Assembly (NCBI GenBank): GCA_964634605.1
Contig: CAZWLJ010000017.1
Span: 1-56,252 of the forward strand
DNA length: 56,252 nucleotides
Direction of reading: 5' to 3'
DNA from: UPXZ01 sp964634605
GTDB taxonomy: Bacteria; Bacteroidota; Bacteroidia; Bacteroidales; Paludibacteraceae
Positions 27,495 to 36,389 of this stretch are shown piece after piece. How positions within the stretch are numbered: the stretch's first letter is position 1; each line of letters begins with the position of its first letter. The position numbers were made by a program, and so were the translations under genes. The notes beneath the pieces were generated by a model. It had not been told where the DNA came from and did not search any database. It worked only from the letters and a program-made list of their open reading frames with translations.

Positions 27495-28268
27495 TCAACG
27501 AGACTGATAGTACATCCAGCTCAGAAAATCGGAATATGAGAATGCTTTTGTCCAGCTGTCATGTCCCACTCCCGGAAACTCAATGTATTCAGCTTTTACC
27601 GAACCGCGTGCTTTCAGTTCGATATGAGCATTGCGCGAGAATTCACGCGAAACAACCGGATCGGCTCCCCCGTGAAAAATCCGGATGGGCATCTTTTTCA
27701 CTTTTTTCAGCCGTTCCGTATTCACTCCTCCGCATATCGGAATTGCTGCAGCAAAGTAATTCGGGTAACGGCAAATCAGGTCAAACGTTCCCATACCGCC
27801 CATGGAAAGTCCCATCACGTAAATTCTGTTTTTGTCCACAGCTTCGGTTTTTTGATAAGAGTCAAGCAGCTTTTTAACCAGAAAAAGTGGTTTCGTGATT
27901 TTGGGCTTTTCAGGGAATTCAATGTTTTTGAAGTCAATTTTCTCCCTTTCTATCCAAAAGTCTTCCTGAGGACACTGGGGAAAAATGACTATGGAAGGAT
28001 AATCCCTGCGGTTATCGGCATCAGTGAACATCCAGGCGCCATGTGTTAGCTGCTTTTCGTTGTCGGAGCCGCGCTCACCGGATCCGTGAAGAAAAAGCAC
28101 GACAGGATATTCGCGATTCCGGTCATAATTCTCTGGAAACAGCACCCTGTATTTCAGTGTGTCTCCCTTGAATACGAATTCTTTTTTCTGGTACAAATCA
28201 TTGTTCTGAGCATTCATTACTGTCATTACATAAAATAATAATGGGATTGAAATCAAAAGTTTTTTCAT
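27495..28268 (-). CDS. Exported alpha/beta hydrolase (esterase/peptidase-like)
   Basis: A 257-residue exported hydrolase. Signal peptide MKKLLISIPLLFYVMTVMNAQ is followed by an alpha/beta-hydrolase domain with oxyanion motif FLHGSGERG at about 59-67, nucleophile Ser 155 in GLSMGGMG, Asp 203 in GGADPVV and His 236 in GVGHDSW, so the triad is complete. This form resembles PHB-depolymerase/feruloyl-esterase-like and prolyl-oligopeptidase-like enzymes of Bacteroidota. The substrate cannot be told. It is alone, divergent from the N-acyltransferase gene. Confidence 0.88.
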   Translation of the reverse strand: MKKLLISIPLLFYVMTVMNAQNNDLYQKKEFVFKGDTLKYRVLFPENYDRNREYPVVLFLHGSGERGSDNEKQLTHGAWMFTDADNRRDYPSIVIFPQCPQEDFWIEREKIDFKNIEFPEKPKITKPLFLVKKLLDSYQKTEAVDKNRIYVMGLSMGGMGTFDLICRYPNYFAAAIPICGGVNTERLKKVKKMPIRIFHGGADPVVSREFSRNAHIELKARGSVKAEYIEFPGVGHDSWTKAFSYSDFLSWMYYQSR

Positions 28269-28411
28269 CTGTATGTATTTATCTTTTAAGTTATTATCAT
28301 TTGTTACACGCCATGAATCATTCCCTCCTGTTTTATAATTTCCTCATTTACTGTTTCAAGTCTTAATATCATTTTCATCAGTAAAAATCAAAAATTTTTG
28401 CCTGTGCGACA

Positions 28412-28419
28412 CAAAAATA
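28412..28419 (-). promoter_or_regulatory. Candidate -7 element for the alpha/beta hydrolase
   Basis: Reads TATTTTTG on the minus strand, 144 bases before the hydrolase ATG. Confidence 0.4.
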
Positions 28420-28566
28420 ACAAAAGGTTTGAGATTTTTTACTGAAAAAAACTAAAAAAGCTCTTTGCCTGAAGCAACGGAAGGATTATCAGTTTGCATA
28501 AATGTCAATGTTTTGATACATTAAACAACAATATGAACCGGGTGTTTTAAAATTTGAATCCTGTTG

Positions 28567-28596
28567 TATATTTGAAAATAAAAAATATTACTTTTG
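28567..28596 (+). promoter_or_regulatory. Candidate promoter(s) for the N-acyltransferase/ABC operon
   Basis: TATATTTG (28567-28574) and TACTTTTG (28589-28596) both fit TAnnTTTG, 33-55 bases before the start codon. Confidence 0.45.
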
Positions 28597-28628
28597 TAAA
28601 ATCAACCCACTTTTGAACAAACCTGAAA

Positions 28629-29708
28629 ATGATGAAAGAAGTTATACCCCCGATTGACAGAAGTTTGCTGAAAGAAGAACTCACCGAAAGCCGGTTTATC
28701 AGACCGACCAATAAGGGTAACAACGATATTTATATTGTTACAGCCCACGAATGTCCGAATGTAATGCTCGAAATCGGTCGATTGCGTGAGTTATCATTCC
28801 GCTCATGGGGAGGTGGTACCGGCAATGAAATTGATACGGATGATTTTGATTTTCTGAAGAAACCTTTCAGGCAGCTAATCGTCTGGGATCCGCAAGCAGA
28901 GCAAATCGTAGGGGGGTATCGGTTTCTGGCGGGCAGAGATGCCGAACTGCTGGCTGACGGTCAGCCAAATTTTGTAATGTCTCACCTCTTCACGTTCAGC
29001 CAGAATTTTATCAACGACTATCTCCCTTATTCCATCGAACTCGGCCGGGCATTTGTTCAGCCCGACTATCAGACGGCGAAGATGGGCATGAAAAGTCTTT
29101 TTGCACTTGACAACCTGTGGGATGGATTAGGTGCCCTCATTCATACCGAAAAGAAATCGAAATATTTCATCGGGAAAGTGAACATATACAACACATATCC
29201 ACAACTGGCCCGTGAGTTACTGTACGAATATATGTTTCTGCACTGCCCTGATCCTGACAGGCTTATCTATCCGAAAATTCCGGTAACGGTAAGTGAAGAA
29301 AGCCGGAAAATTGCCAAAGTGATTCTGACTGAGAAAAATGCAAATGCCAATTACAAGGCCCTTCAAAAGACTGTACGGCATATTGGCACTACCATTCCGC
29401 CAATGTTTAATGCCTACATAGGTCTCAGCGACACGCTCCGGATGTTCGGAACGATGATTGATCCCGATTTCGGAGGCACTTACGAGTCGGCCATCATGCT
29501 TACGATGAATGATCTGACCGAATCGAAAAGACAACGGTACATTGATCCGTACATTTCATATCTCAAACAAAAAATCAACGAAAGAAGAGCTGCCCGAAGA
29601 GCCTTAAAAATTGAAAAAGAGAAAGAAGAATCACATTCGAAAATGAAACAGGCAACCCGGAATTTTATAGAAAGAAGAAAAAAGAAAAAAGGAGAAAACG
29701 ATATTTAA
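28629..29708 (+). CDS. GlsB/OlsB-like GNAT N-acyltransferase
   Basis: A 359-residue cytoplasmic acyltransferase of the OlsB-type GNAT family (Acetyltransf_5-like). Typical blocks are LEIGRLRELSFRSWGGGTGN, then DDFDFLKKPFRQLIVWDPQA and IVGGYRFLAG, and YSIELGRAFVQPDYQ. In Bacteroides the relative GlsB uses acyl-ACP to N-acylate glycine, the first step of glycine-lipid synthesis; relatives were once annotated as hemolysins. The C-terminus (about 310-359) is a Lys/Arg/Glu-rich helix that could bind membrane. No glsA-like O-acyltransferase is adjacent. The start could be either of two adjacent ATGs (28629 or 28632). It lies 41 bases before an ABC transporter operon in the same direction. Confidence 0.78.
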   Translation: MMKEVIPPIDRSLLKEELTESRFIRPTNKGNNDIYIVTAHECPNVMLEIGRLRELSFRSWGGGTGNEIDTDDFDFLKKPFRQLIVWDPQAEQIVGGYRFLAGRDAELLADGQPNFVMSHLFTFSQNFINDYLPYSIELGRAFVQPDYQTAKMGMKSLFALDNLWDGLGALIHTEKKSKYFIGKVNIYNTYPQLARELLYEYMFLHCPDPDRLIYPKIPVTVSEESRKIAKVILTEKNANANYKALQKTVRHIGTTIPPMFNAYIGLSDTLRMFGTMIDPDFGGTYESAIMLTMNDLTESKRQRYIDPYISYLKQKINERRAARRALKIEKEKEESHSKMKQATRNFIERRKKKKGENDI

Positions 29709-29749
29709 TTATCATAAGTAAACGGAAGTTTTCGAAACAAAAATAAATT

Positions 29750-30685
29750 ATGAAACCGATATACATACTGATTTTAGGTATTTTACTGAGCTTAACCGCT
29801 TGTAATTCAGGCAATAAAAACGACAGGAAGAATACTACCCTCGCGGTAGGAGTGATGTCCTCGATGGACTATCTGCCGCTGGCTGTAGCACAGAATAGAG
29901 GTTATTTCGCTCAGGAAGGCATACAGGTAAATCTGCAAAAATTCTACTCGGCAAACGAACGTGATGCTGCAATACAAAGCGGGAATCTGGATGCCAGCAT
30001 CCTCGACTTCACCGGAGCAGCCATTCAGAGGTCAGGCGGAGTGGAAATATTTATCACCTCGCAATGCGACGGTACTTTTGAACTCATAGCAGGGAAAAAC
30101 ACCGGAATAAAATCAGTGAATGATCTTCGGGGAAAAAACTTCGCCATAGCCCGTAATACGGTAGTGGATTTCTGCACCGATATGGTATTAAAAAAAGCAG
30201 GAATAGCCCAGTCCGAAGTACAAAAATCAGAAATAAATAAAATTCCGCTTCGCCTGGAGATGCTCCGAAACGGTAAAATCGACCTTACAGTCCTCCCCGA
30301 CCCCTTTGCTACCATCGCAAAAAATGACGGAAATCCTTACATCACTTCCCTGAAAGAGTTGGGCTATCCTGTTACCGGAATTGTATTCACCAAAAGCGCC
30401 ATCGACAACAAATCAAACGCTATCAGGGCTTTTTACAAGGCATACAACCGGGCAATCGCTGATTTGCAGCAAAAGGGGAAAGCTGATTTTCAAGACATTC
30501 TGACAAGCGAAATCGGATTTCCCCCGGCGGCACTTGACAGTTTGAGATTACCCGATTACAAGGTAGCAAAGCTTCCTGAAAAAAAAGATCTGGAAACGGT
30601 AAACTCATGGCTTAAAGAGAAACAGCTTGTTCCGGCCAGTTTCGACATCCATTCTCTTGTATATAAGGAATTTATATCCAGATAA
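29750..30685 (+). CDS. ABC transporter substrate-binding lipoprotein (SsuA/NMT1-like)
   Basis: Periplasmic binding lipoprotein of 311 residues. MKPIYILILGILLSLTACNS is a signal with lipobox LTAC (Cys 18). The mature part opens TTLAVGVMSSMDYLPLAVAQ then RGYFAQEGIQVNL, the usual start of the SsuA/TauA/ThiY (NMT1) fold, and contains the hinge DLRGKNFAIARNT. It is first of three tightly spaced transporter genes. The ligand may be a sulfonate, a thiamine precursor or another small anion; the sequence does not decide. Confidence 0.88.
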   Translation: MKPIYILILGILLSLTACNSGNKNDRKNTTLAVGVMSSMDYLPLAVAQNRGYFAQEGIQVNLQKFYSANERDAAIQSGNLDASILDFTGAAIQRSGGVEIFITSQCDGTFELIAGKNTGIKSVNDLRGKNFAIARNTVVDFCTDMVLKKAGIAQSEVQKSEINKIPLRLEMLRNGKIDLTVLPDPFATIAKNDGNPYITSLKELGYPVTGIVFTKSAIDNKSNAIRAFYKAYNRAIADLQQKGKADFQDILTSEIGFPPAALDSLRLPDYKVAKLPEKKDLETVNSWLKEKQLVPASFDIHSLVYKEFISR

Positions 30686-30687
30686 AA

Positions 30688-31437
30688 ATGTCCGAGAGTT
30701 TATCACTTCAGCACGTTTCTGTCTCATTAGGAAAGCAACTTGTCTTAAAGGACATTTCACTTGAAATGCCGGTGGGAGAAATTCTGACTGTGGTGGGTCC
30801 TTCCGGAAGTGGTAAATCTACCTTGCTCAATGTAATTGGAGGCATTATCAAAGATTACGAGGGACAAATACGATTCAGAAATCAGCCGATAAATTCCCTG
30901 GTGCGCGGATATATTCCACAGAATCTGGGTCTGCTTCCCTGGAAAAAGGTAAAAGACAATATTTTTCTGGCAAGCAAAATTAACAGGAATATCAACATTG
31001 CTGATAATGAGGCATTTGACATCATCAGTGAACTCGGGATACAGTCCCTTCTCGACCGTTACCCCTCAGAACTGAGCGGAGGACAGAAACAACGCGTTGC
31101 CCTTGCCCGCCTGTTTGTATCCCGACCTGACATTTTACTGATGGACGAGCCATTCACCGCTTTAGATACTTTTACAGCCGAGACTTCCCGCAGCTTGTTT
31201 CTGGAATTGTGGAAAAAAAGAAAAATCACAACCATTTTTACCACGCACAATTTGCAGGAAGCTGTAAAACTTGGGAAACAGATTGTTTTGCTGAGCAAAC
31301 TGCCTGGAACAATACTGAGAGTTATCGACAATCCATTGTTTGAAAAAGGAGCCGACCGGAGCGAAGAAAGTTTTTATCATCTGGCCAGAATGCTTGAAGA
31401 AGTAATGGAAACGGAACGCGGCAAAGGAAACATTTAA
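30688..31437 (+). CDS. ABC transporter ATP-binding protein (SsuB/TauB-like)
   Basis: A 249-residue ATPase subunit. Walker A GPSGSGKST is at 37-45, the Q-loop is in GYIPQNLGLLPWKK, the signature is LSGGQKQRVALARL, Walker B is ILLMDEPFTALD and the switch His is in TIFTTHN. The Q-loop and pattern LLPWKKVKDNI are typical of nitrate/sulfonate/taurine importers. It starts 2 bases after the binding-protein gene and 2 bases before the permease. Confidence 0.95.
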   Translation: MSESLSLQHVSVSLGKQLVLKDISLEMPVGEILTVVGPSGSGKSTLLNVIGGIIKDYEGQIRFRNQPINSLVRGYIPQNLGLLPWKKVKDNIFLASKINRNINIADNEAFDIISELGIQSLLDRYPSELSGGQKQRVALARLFVSRPDILLMDEPFTALDTFTAETSRSLFLELWKKRKITTIFTTHNLQEAVKLGKQIVLLSKLPGTILRVIDNPLFEKGADRSEESFYHLARMLEEVMETERGKGNI

Positions 31438-31439
31438 TA

Positions 31440-32279
31440 ATGAGATATTTGTGCAAAATATTACTCAAAAAAAACACACAGTATCAGAATAAAATCACGG
31501 CATTGGCAATACACCTGAAATACAGACTACCGAAACCACTCAGACTTCTTTTTGTCGGAGTGATAACTTTTAACATACTTTGGTGGTTAGCTGCGATAAT
31601 ATTCCGCAACAAAGCGCTTCCGAATCCGGCAGACGTGTACATGGTACTGCCAGAAACCATTGCTCAGGGCATGGGAGCGCACATCTGGGCAAGTTTGCGA
31701 AGAATAATAATCGGAACGGTTGTTGCTTTGTTTTTAGGCGTTTGCGGCGGGCTGCTCACCGCTTTGAGCAAAAAAGCCAACCAGCTGCTCGAACCGCTGC
31801 TCTACCTCTCCTATCCGGTACCAAAACTGGCTCTGCTGCCAGTTATCATGATTATTTTCGGAATAGGTGAAACCACAAAAATAGTAATGATAGTGCTGAT
31901 TATCGTTTTTCAGCTGATGATTTCAATCCGGGATGCCATTCGTCGAATCCCGAAGGAAAATTATTTTGTACTTTCATCGCTGGGTGCCGGAAACGCTCAG
32001 TATATAAAGCATGTAATCATTCCGGGTACTTTACCCGATGTCTTTTCGGCGATTCGTGTGACAGTAGGCATTGCTATATCGGTACTTTTTGTAACCGAAA
32101 CATTCGGCACCGACAAAGGACTGGGCTTTTACATAGTGGATGCATGGATGCGAATTGACTACGTGACAATGTACGCCGGTATTGTAGCAATTTCCATTAT
32201 CGGATTTATCCTGTTCCTTCTTATTGATATTGCAGATGAGGTATTCTGCAAATGGAATAAACTTCAGAGCAGAAATTAA
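31440..32279 (+). CDS. ABC transporter permease (SsuC/TauC-like)
   Basis: A 279-residue inner-membrane permease with about six helices; the first is FVGVITFNILWWLAAIIF. The binding-protein-dependent transport signature is seen in LSSLGAGNAQYIKHVIIPGT then LPDVFSAIRVTVGIAISVLF. The start could be shortened to a later Met, because the first 30 residues are basic and unusual. It ends the operon, and its stop codon overlaps by 4 bases with the stop of the convergent gene at 32276. Confidence 0.92.
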   Translation: MRYLCKILLKKNTQYQNKITALAIHLKYRLPKPLRLLFVGVITFNILWWLAAIIFRNKALPNPADVYMVLPETIAQGMGAHIWASLRRIIIGTVVALFLGVCGGLLTALSKKANQLLEPLLYLSYPVPKLALLPVIMIIFGIGETTKIVMIVLIIVFQLMISIRDAIRRIPKENYFVLSSLGAGNAQYIKHVIIPGTLPDVFSAIRVTVGIAISVLFVTETFGTDKGLGFYIVDAWMRIDYVTMYAGIVAISIIGFILFLLIDIADEVFCKWNKLQSRN

Positions 32280-32914
32280 AATTCCACCCTGACGAATCCC
32301 CCGTAATTTTGGATTTCATTTGCCACCGGACGGTAATAGTCAATCACACCACCGAAACCGGCCGTGTATTTTTTCATGGTCAAACCCAGCCGGAAATTGA
32401 TAATTCCGCGCTCACGTTCGCTTTTTTCAAGGTCGTAAGAGTAGAATCCCTGTACACGTGTGAAAAGTTGCAACTGATCACTCAGAGCAGGTTTGAATTC
32501 GGCAATAGCGGCAGCTTCAAGGCTATTCCAGGGCAAGAAGTTATAATAGGGTGTAAACGAAAGTAACCAGGTGGGATTTCCGTGAGAAAAGTGCATGGCA
32601 ATATTCGGAATAAATCCTTTGACAAAATGATATTGCATACCTCCCGACACTCCGATATTCTTATGAAACTGATACACCAGTGAACTGGTTGATACCATTT
32701 CGGTTTTGCCACGGGTATAGTCATAATAGGCAGCTGCACTGGTGGAGTTGATAAAACGGAATTTTCCGTCAATCGTCTTATTCATCGAAAACAACAGATT
32801 CACCCGTTTGTCGCCGAACAAAAGGTCTACCGGGATGGGTTTATCACGTTTTTCCTGAGCGAAGAAACTGATACTGAAGGATATTAAAAGTGCTGATATT
32901 ATTAACTTTTTCAT
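32276..32914 (-). CDS. Putative outer-membrane beta-barrel protein
   Basis: A 212-residue exported protein from the ATG at 32914; a longer in-frame reading into prfC is not credible. Signal peptide MKKLIISALLISFSISFFAQ is followed by alternating hydrophobic and aromatic strands (for example IGVSGGMQYHFVKGFIPNIA) and a C-terminal Phe (GGFVRVEF), as in outer-membrane barrels of 8-10 strands. No known family recognised. It follows prfC by 16 bases and may be co-transcribed with it. Confidence 0.7.
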   Translation of the reverse strand: MKKLIISALLISFSISFFAQEKRDKPIPVDLLFGDKRVNLLFSMNKTIDGKFRFINSTSAAAYYDYTRGKTEMVSTSSLVYQFHKNIGVSGGMQYHFVKGFIPNIAMHFSHGNPTWLLSFTPYYNFLPWNSLEAAAIAEFKPALSDQLQLFTRVQGFYSYDLEKSERERGIINFRLGLTMKKYTAGFGGVIDYYRPVANEIQNYGGFVRVEF

Positions 32915-32930
32915 TGCTAAACAGTGGATT

Positions 32931-34505
32931 TTAAAATTCTGATGTAAAATGGAATTTAATATTTTTGAAGTCATTCTGTGCCATTTGCAACACATACCCG
33001 GAATCTGCCAGAAAGACATCTCTGCCCTCTTTGTCGATTGCCATGTACTGCAATTTGCGTTTTTTGAAATTTTCGAGTTCGAGCGCGTCACTGCTTTCAA
33101 TCCAGCAGGCTTTGTATAGCGAAATCGGTTCCCAGCGACACTGTGCGCCGTACTCGTGAAGCAGCCTGTACTGAATAACTTCGAATTGCAGCTGTCCGAC
33201 CGTGCCCACGATTTTCCGGTTGTTATACTGATTGACAAATAGCTGGGCCACACCTTCGTCCATGAGCTGGTTGATACCTTTTTCGAGTTGTTTGGCTTTC
33301 ATCGGATCGGCATTCTCCAGATACATGAACATTTCCGGTGAGAAACTGGGAATTCCCTTGAAGTGTAAATCCTCACCCGAAGTGAGTGTATCACCGATTT
33401 TGAAATTTCCGGTATCAGGCAATCCCACGATATCTCCGGCATAAGCTTCATCCACGGTTTCCTTTTTCTGAGCCATGAAGGCTGTGGGGCTGGAAAACCG
33501 CATCATCTTACCGTTGCGGACATGACGGTAGTTAACATTCCGCAGAAATTTACCCGAGCATACTTTGACAAATGCAATACAGCTTCTGTGGTTGGGGTCC
33601 ATATTCGCATGAATTTTGAAAACAAAACCGCTGAAGTTGTCTTCGTCAGGTACTACGATACGTTCGGCAGTCTGAACCGGCCTGGGTGAAGGTGCTATTT
33701 CTACAAAACAATCAAGCAATTCTTTAACTCCGAAATTATTCAGCGCACTGCCAAAAAATATCGGAGCCAGGTTTCCTTTCAGGTACATTTCCTTATCAAA
33801 ATCAGAATACACACCATTTATCAGGTCCAGATCTTCGCGAAGTTTGGCGGCATGGTTATCACCCACTCTTTTGTCCAGGTCAGAGCTGTTCACGTCTATT
33901 TGCACCGATTCGCTGATGAATTGTTTGTTCGGTGTGTAAAGCTGCATATTCTGTTCGTAGAAATTATACACCCCTTTGAAAGTTGCTCCCATGCTTATGG
34001 GCCAGCTTAGCGGGCGCACATGAATACCCAGTTCAGCTTCGAGTTCGTCCATCAGGTCGAACGGATCACGTCCTTCGCGGTCCATTTTATTCACAAAAAT
34101 AATAATCGGCGTATGGCGCATCCGGCTTACATTCATCAGTTTGCGGGTTTGTGATTCAACTCCTTTTGCGGCATCAACCACGATGATTACACTGTCAACA
34201 GCCGTGAGCGTCCGGTAAGTATCTTCGGCAAAATCCTGGTGACCGGGTGTGTCGAGGATATTTATTTTGTAGTCGTTGTATTCGAATCCCATCACTGAGG
34301 TAGCTACCGAAATTCCACGCTGTTTTTCAATTTCCATCCAGTCGGAAGTGGCTGTTTTTCGTATTTTGTTGGATTTTACCGCTCCGGCAACGTGTATGGC
34401 GCCTCCGAAAAGCAGTAATTTTTCTGTTAAAGTAGTCTTTCCGGCATCAGGATGACTGATGATGGCAAATGTCCTGCGACGTTCTATTTCTGATTGTAAA
34501 CTCAT
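32931..34505 (-). CDS. prfC: Peptide chain release factor 3
   Basis: Translational GTPase that recycles RF1/RF2 after peptide release. I start it at the ATG at 34505 (MSLQSEIERRRTFAIISHPD), giving 524 residues; an ATG at 34526 would add seven. The GTP-binding motifs are G1 HPDAGKTT at 18-25, G3 DTPGH at 85-89 and G4 NKMD at 139-142, followed by the RF3 domains II and III (GNFKIGDTLTSGEDLHFKGI, VGQLQFEVIQYRLLHEYG). The length matches the family. A candidate promoter is at 34702-34709, with a 190-base leader that carries a small ORF touching the start codon. Confidence 0.97.
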   Translation of the reverse strand: MSLQSEIERRRTFAIISHPDAGKTTLTEKLLLFGGAIHVAGAVKSNKIRKTATSDWMEIEKQRGISVATSVMGFEYNDYKINILDTPGHQDFAEDTYRTLTAVDSVIIVVDAAKGVESQTRKLMNVSRMRHTPIIIFVNKMDREGRDPFDLMDELEAELGIHVRPLSWPISMGATFKGVYNFYEQNMQLYTPNKQFISESVQIDVNSSDLDKRVGDNHAAKLREDLDLINGVYSDFDKEMYLKGNLAPIFFGSALNNFGVKELLDCFVEIAPSPRPVQTAERIVVPDEDNFSGFVFKIHANMDPNHRSCIAFVKVCSGKFLRNVNYRHVRNGKMMRFSSPTAFMAQKKETVDEAYAGDIVGLPDTGNFKIGDTLTSGEDLHFKGIPSFSPEMFMYLENADPMKAKQLEKGINQLMDEGVAQLFVNQYNNRKIVGTVGQLQFEVIQYRLLHEYGAQCRWEPISLYKACWIESSDALELENFKKRKLQYMAIDKEGRDVFLADSGYVLQMAQNDFKNIKFHFTSEF

Positions 34506-34660
34506 TGTTCGTATGTAAATATCCACAGCCTTTCATAGCGATTGAAAAAATCTGAATAGCTGTCAAATTTCAATTCCGTTGATTTATTTTTTTGTTCTTT
34601 TCGTTCATTAATCCTTAATAATCCCCGATAAATAACACTTTTATCTCTCACATATTTCAT
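34502..34660 (-). CDS. Possible leader ORF overlapping the prfC start
   Basis: A 52-codon ORF (starting MKYVRDKSVIYRGLLRINER) lies wholly in the prfC leader. Its TGA stop shares bases with the prfC ATG (ATGA overlap), an arrangement that allows translational coupling. No homology is recognised, and a longer in-frame ATG at 34732 lies upstream of the candidate promoter. It may be chance. Confidence 0.3.
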   Translation of the reverse strand: MKYVRDKSVIYRGLLRINERKEQKNKSTELKFDSYSDFFNRYERLWIFTYEQ

Positions 34661-34701
34661 GAATAAGATTTGTGAATTTTCTTTCTGAAAAATTAAGGGT
34701 G

Positions 34702-34709
34702 CAAAGGTA
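34702..34709 (-). promoter_or_regulatory. Candidate -7 element for prfC
   Basis: Reads TACCTTTG on the minus strand, fitting TAnnTTTG, about 197 bases before the prfC start codon. Confidence 0.55.
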
Positions 34710-34732
34710 CTGTTTTTCGGATAATTACACAA

Positions 34733-34760
34733 AAAAACCAGGTTGGGTAACCTGGTTTTT
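34733..34760 (-). terminator. Terminator of the FadL-family gene
   Basis: A perfect 12-bp stem (34733-34744 with 34749-34760) and GGGT loop, with T runs on either strand. It separates the barrel-protein gene from prfC. Confidence 0.85.
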
Positions 34761-34786
34761 AAAGTTGCTGAATAATATGATGCAGT

Positions 34787-36295
34787 TTACATGCGTAGTC
34801 CGAGTGTCAGGGCAATGTTGTGAGTTTTGTTTTCGATTACTGCCGGTGACAATGCTTTATCCTGATAGGGATAAAAATCTTCTTTTTGATTTCGCTGCGC
34901 ATAGGCAAAATCGAGATACCAGCTTGCCTGGCGATAACCGAATCCGAAAGTCATGTAGGTTGTATTGTATTTCTGATCAAAATATTCGGTATTGGTGTTT
35001 ACAGAGTTTCTTACCAGCAATTTACCATCTTCATAGCCGGTATTCACGGCGGGAGTCATTGTGGCATATCCTGCCCGCAGCGAGAAACCCGGTGATAATT
35101 TGAATTCGGCTCCTGCTTTTAGCATGTGAACATTGTTCAGCACATCTTTCATAGCTAAATTAATGTCGCCAAAGTTCTGCACACTATTGGAGTTAGTCTG
35201 GAATCTGGCTCCGCGATAGTTTACAAAATTGTACTCAGCCGAGATGAAACCCGTTTTACCAAACAGAAAAGCGGCACTTGCCTGTACCTGCATTGGACTC
35301 CAAAGATTGAATGCCTGTGAATTAACAGGTGTTTTAGCAGGATATTGTTCATCATTGGGTATCAGGTCAGAATACAGATCAGCGTAACTCTCTTCAGTAA
35401 AGTATGTAAATGAAGGGGTATGAAACGATAAGCCAAGCCGCAGATTATTGGTGGGCAGGTAAATAGCTCCGAATTTAGCATTCACACCGGTTCCTTTTTG
35501 TGTAAGCTTGTTTTCCATATCAAAACCTCCTCCTTCCATAAAACTTTCGCTGAGAGTGGTCGAAAGCGAATAATCGAGACTCCGGATATTCAGGTTAGCA
35601 CCTAAAAAAAGGTTATTATTATAATTACCACCCCAGCCGAATGAGAATTCATCCAGTGTGCCATACTGGTCGAAAAGATACGATGGTGTTACAAGTTCTC
35701 CCTGCTGAAGTACTGATTTGAAATTCTTTCCGTCGATATCTATCAGATATCCGTCAAATCCCAATACGGTAAGCCAGGGCATATCGTAGTTGTCATATGA
35801 CACATCGCCCACGATCGGTGGATTCGGGCTGGAATAAGCGGCCAGATAATCGGTAAATGATTTTGTGGTGTTATTCCCGTTTATCTTGAATGTCTTATTG
35901 AAATCGTTCAGTTTCTGGTACGAAAACGAAAAGTTGGATCCTGCCATCTTTTTGCCTGAGCCCAGATTCATCACGTACGATATGTTGTTGATATTCAGAT
36001 TAGTCTTACTATCCTGGTTGGTAGTTCTGCCATTCCAGGCAACCGGCTGGTTGTTGATTAACGCCATATTCAGAGTAGCCGATAGTTCTTCACTTCTGAA
36101 TACCCCGAGTGCTGCAGGATTATCTTTCATGGCAGATACATCGCCGCCCAGGGCTCCCATAGCACCTCCCAAACTCATGTAACGGGCAGTTCCGTAAAGG
36201 TCTGTCTGTGAAAGCCGCAAAGCATCGTATTCGGTTTGAGCAGACGCCAGCAACCCAAAACTTAAAAACACAACAGCAAATATATTTTTTTTCAT
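34787..36295 (-). CDS. OmpP1/FadL family outer-membrane transport protein
   Basis: A 502-residue outer-membrane barrel. Signal peptide MKKNIFAVVFLSFGLLASAQ is followed by the family-typical plug start RYMSLGGAMGALGGDVSAMK then DNPAALGVFRSEELSATLN, and many amphipathic strands; the last strand ends ALTLGLRM. FadL-type barrels take up hydrophobic compounds such as fatty acids; in Bacteroidota the substrate is usually unknown. It follows the Tyr/Gly/Trp-repeat gene by 94 bases in the same direction and ends at a strong terminator, so the two are probably one operon. Confidence 0.87.
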   Translation of the reverse strand: MKKNIFAVVFLSFGLLASAQTEYDALRLSQTDLYGTARYMSLGGAMGALGGDVSAMKDNPAALGVFRSEELSATLNMALINNQPVAWNGRTTNQDSKTNLNINNISYVMNLGSGKKMAGSNFSFSYQKLNDFNKTFKINGNNTTKSFTDYLAAYSSPNPPIVGDVSYDNYDMPWLTVLGFDGYLIDIDGKNFKSVLQQGELVTPSYLFDQYGTLDEFSFGWGGNYNNNLFLGANLNIRSLDYSLSTTLSESFMEGGGFDMENKLTQKGTGVNAKFGAIYLPTNNLRLGLSFHTPSFTYFTEESYADLYSDLIPNDEQYPAKTPVNSQAFNLWSPMQVQASAAFLFGKTGFISAEYNFVNYRGARFQTNSNSVQNFGDINLAMKDVLNNVHMLKAGAEFKLSPGFSLRAGYATMTPAVNTGYEDGKLLVRNSVNTNTEYFDQKYNTTYMTFGFGYRQASWYLDFAYAQRNQKEDFYPYQDKALSPAVIENKTHNIALTLGLRM

Positions 36296-36389
36296 TGTTT
36301 TATGAATTAAAAATGTTGTTTTGATAATGGTGATTTAATAGAAATATAGTGTACTTGAAATAAAATCCGGGACTAAAAATATCAGGAAT

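Larger units (their letters stand above)
28269..28628. other. Divergent intergenic region hydrolase/N-acyltransferase
   Basis: These 360 bases hold a minus-strand TAnnTTTG match at 28412-28419 for the hydrolase and plus-strand matches at 28567-28574 and 28589-28596 for the acyltransferase. I see no ORF or strong hairpin. Confidence 0.45.

Noticed and set aside
32915..33253. N-terminal extension of the barrel-protein ORF into prfC
   Set aside because: The extension is out of frame within prfC and has no protein-like pattern, while a clear signal peptide begins at 32914.
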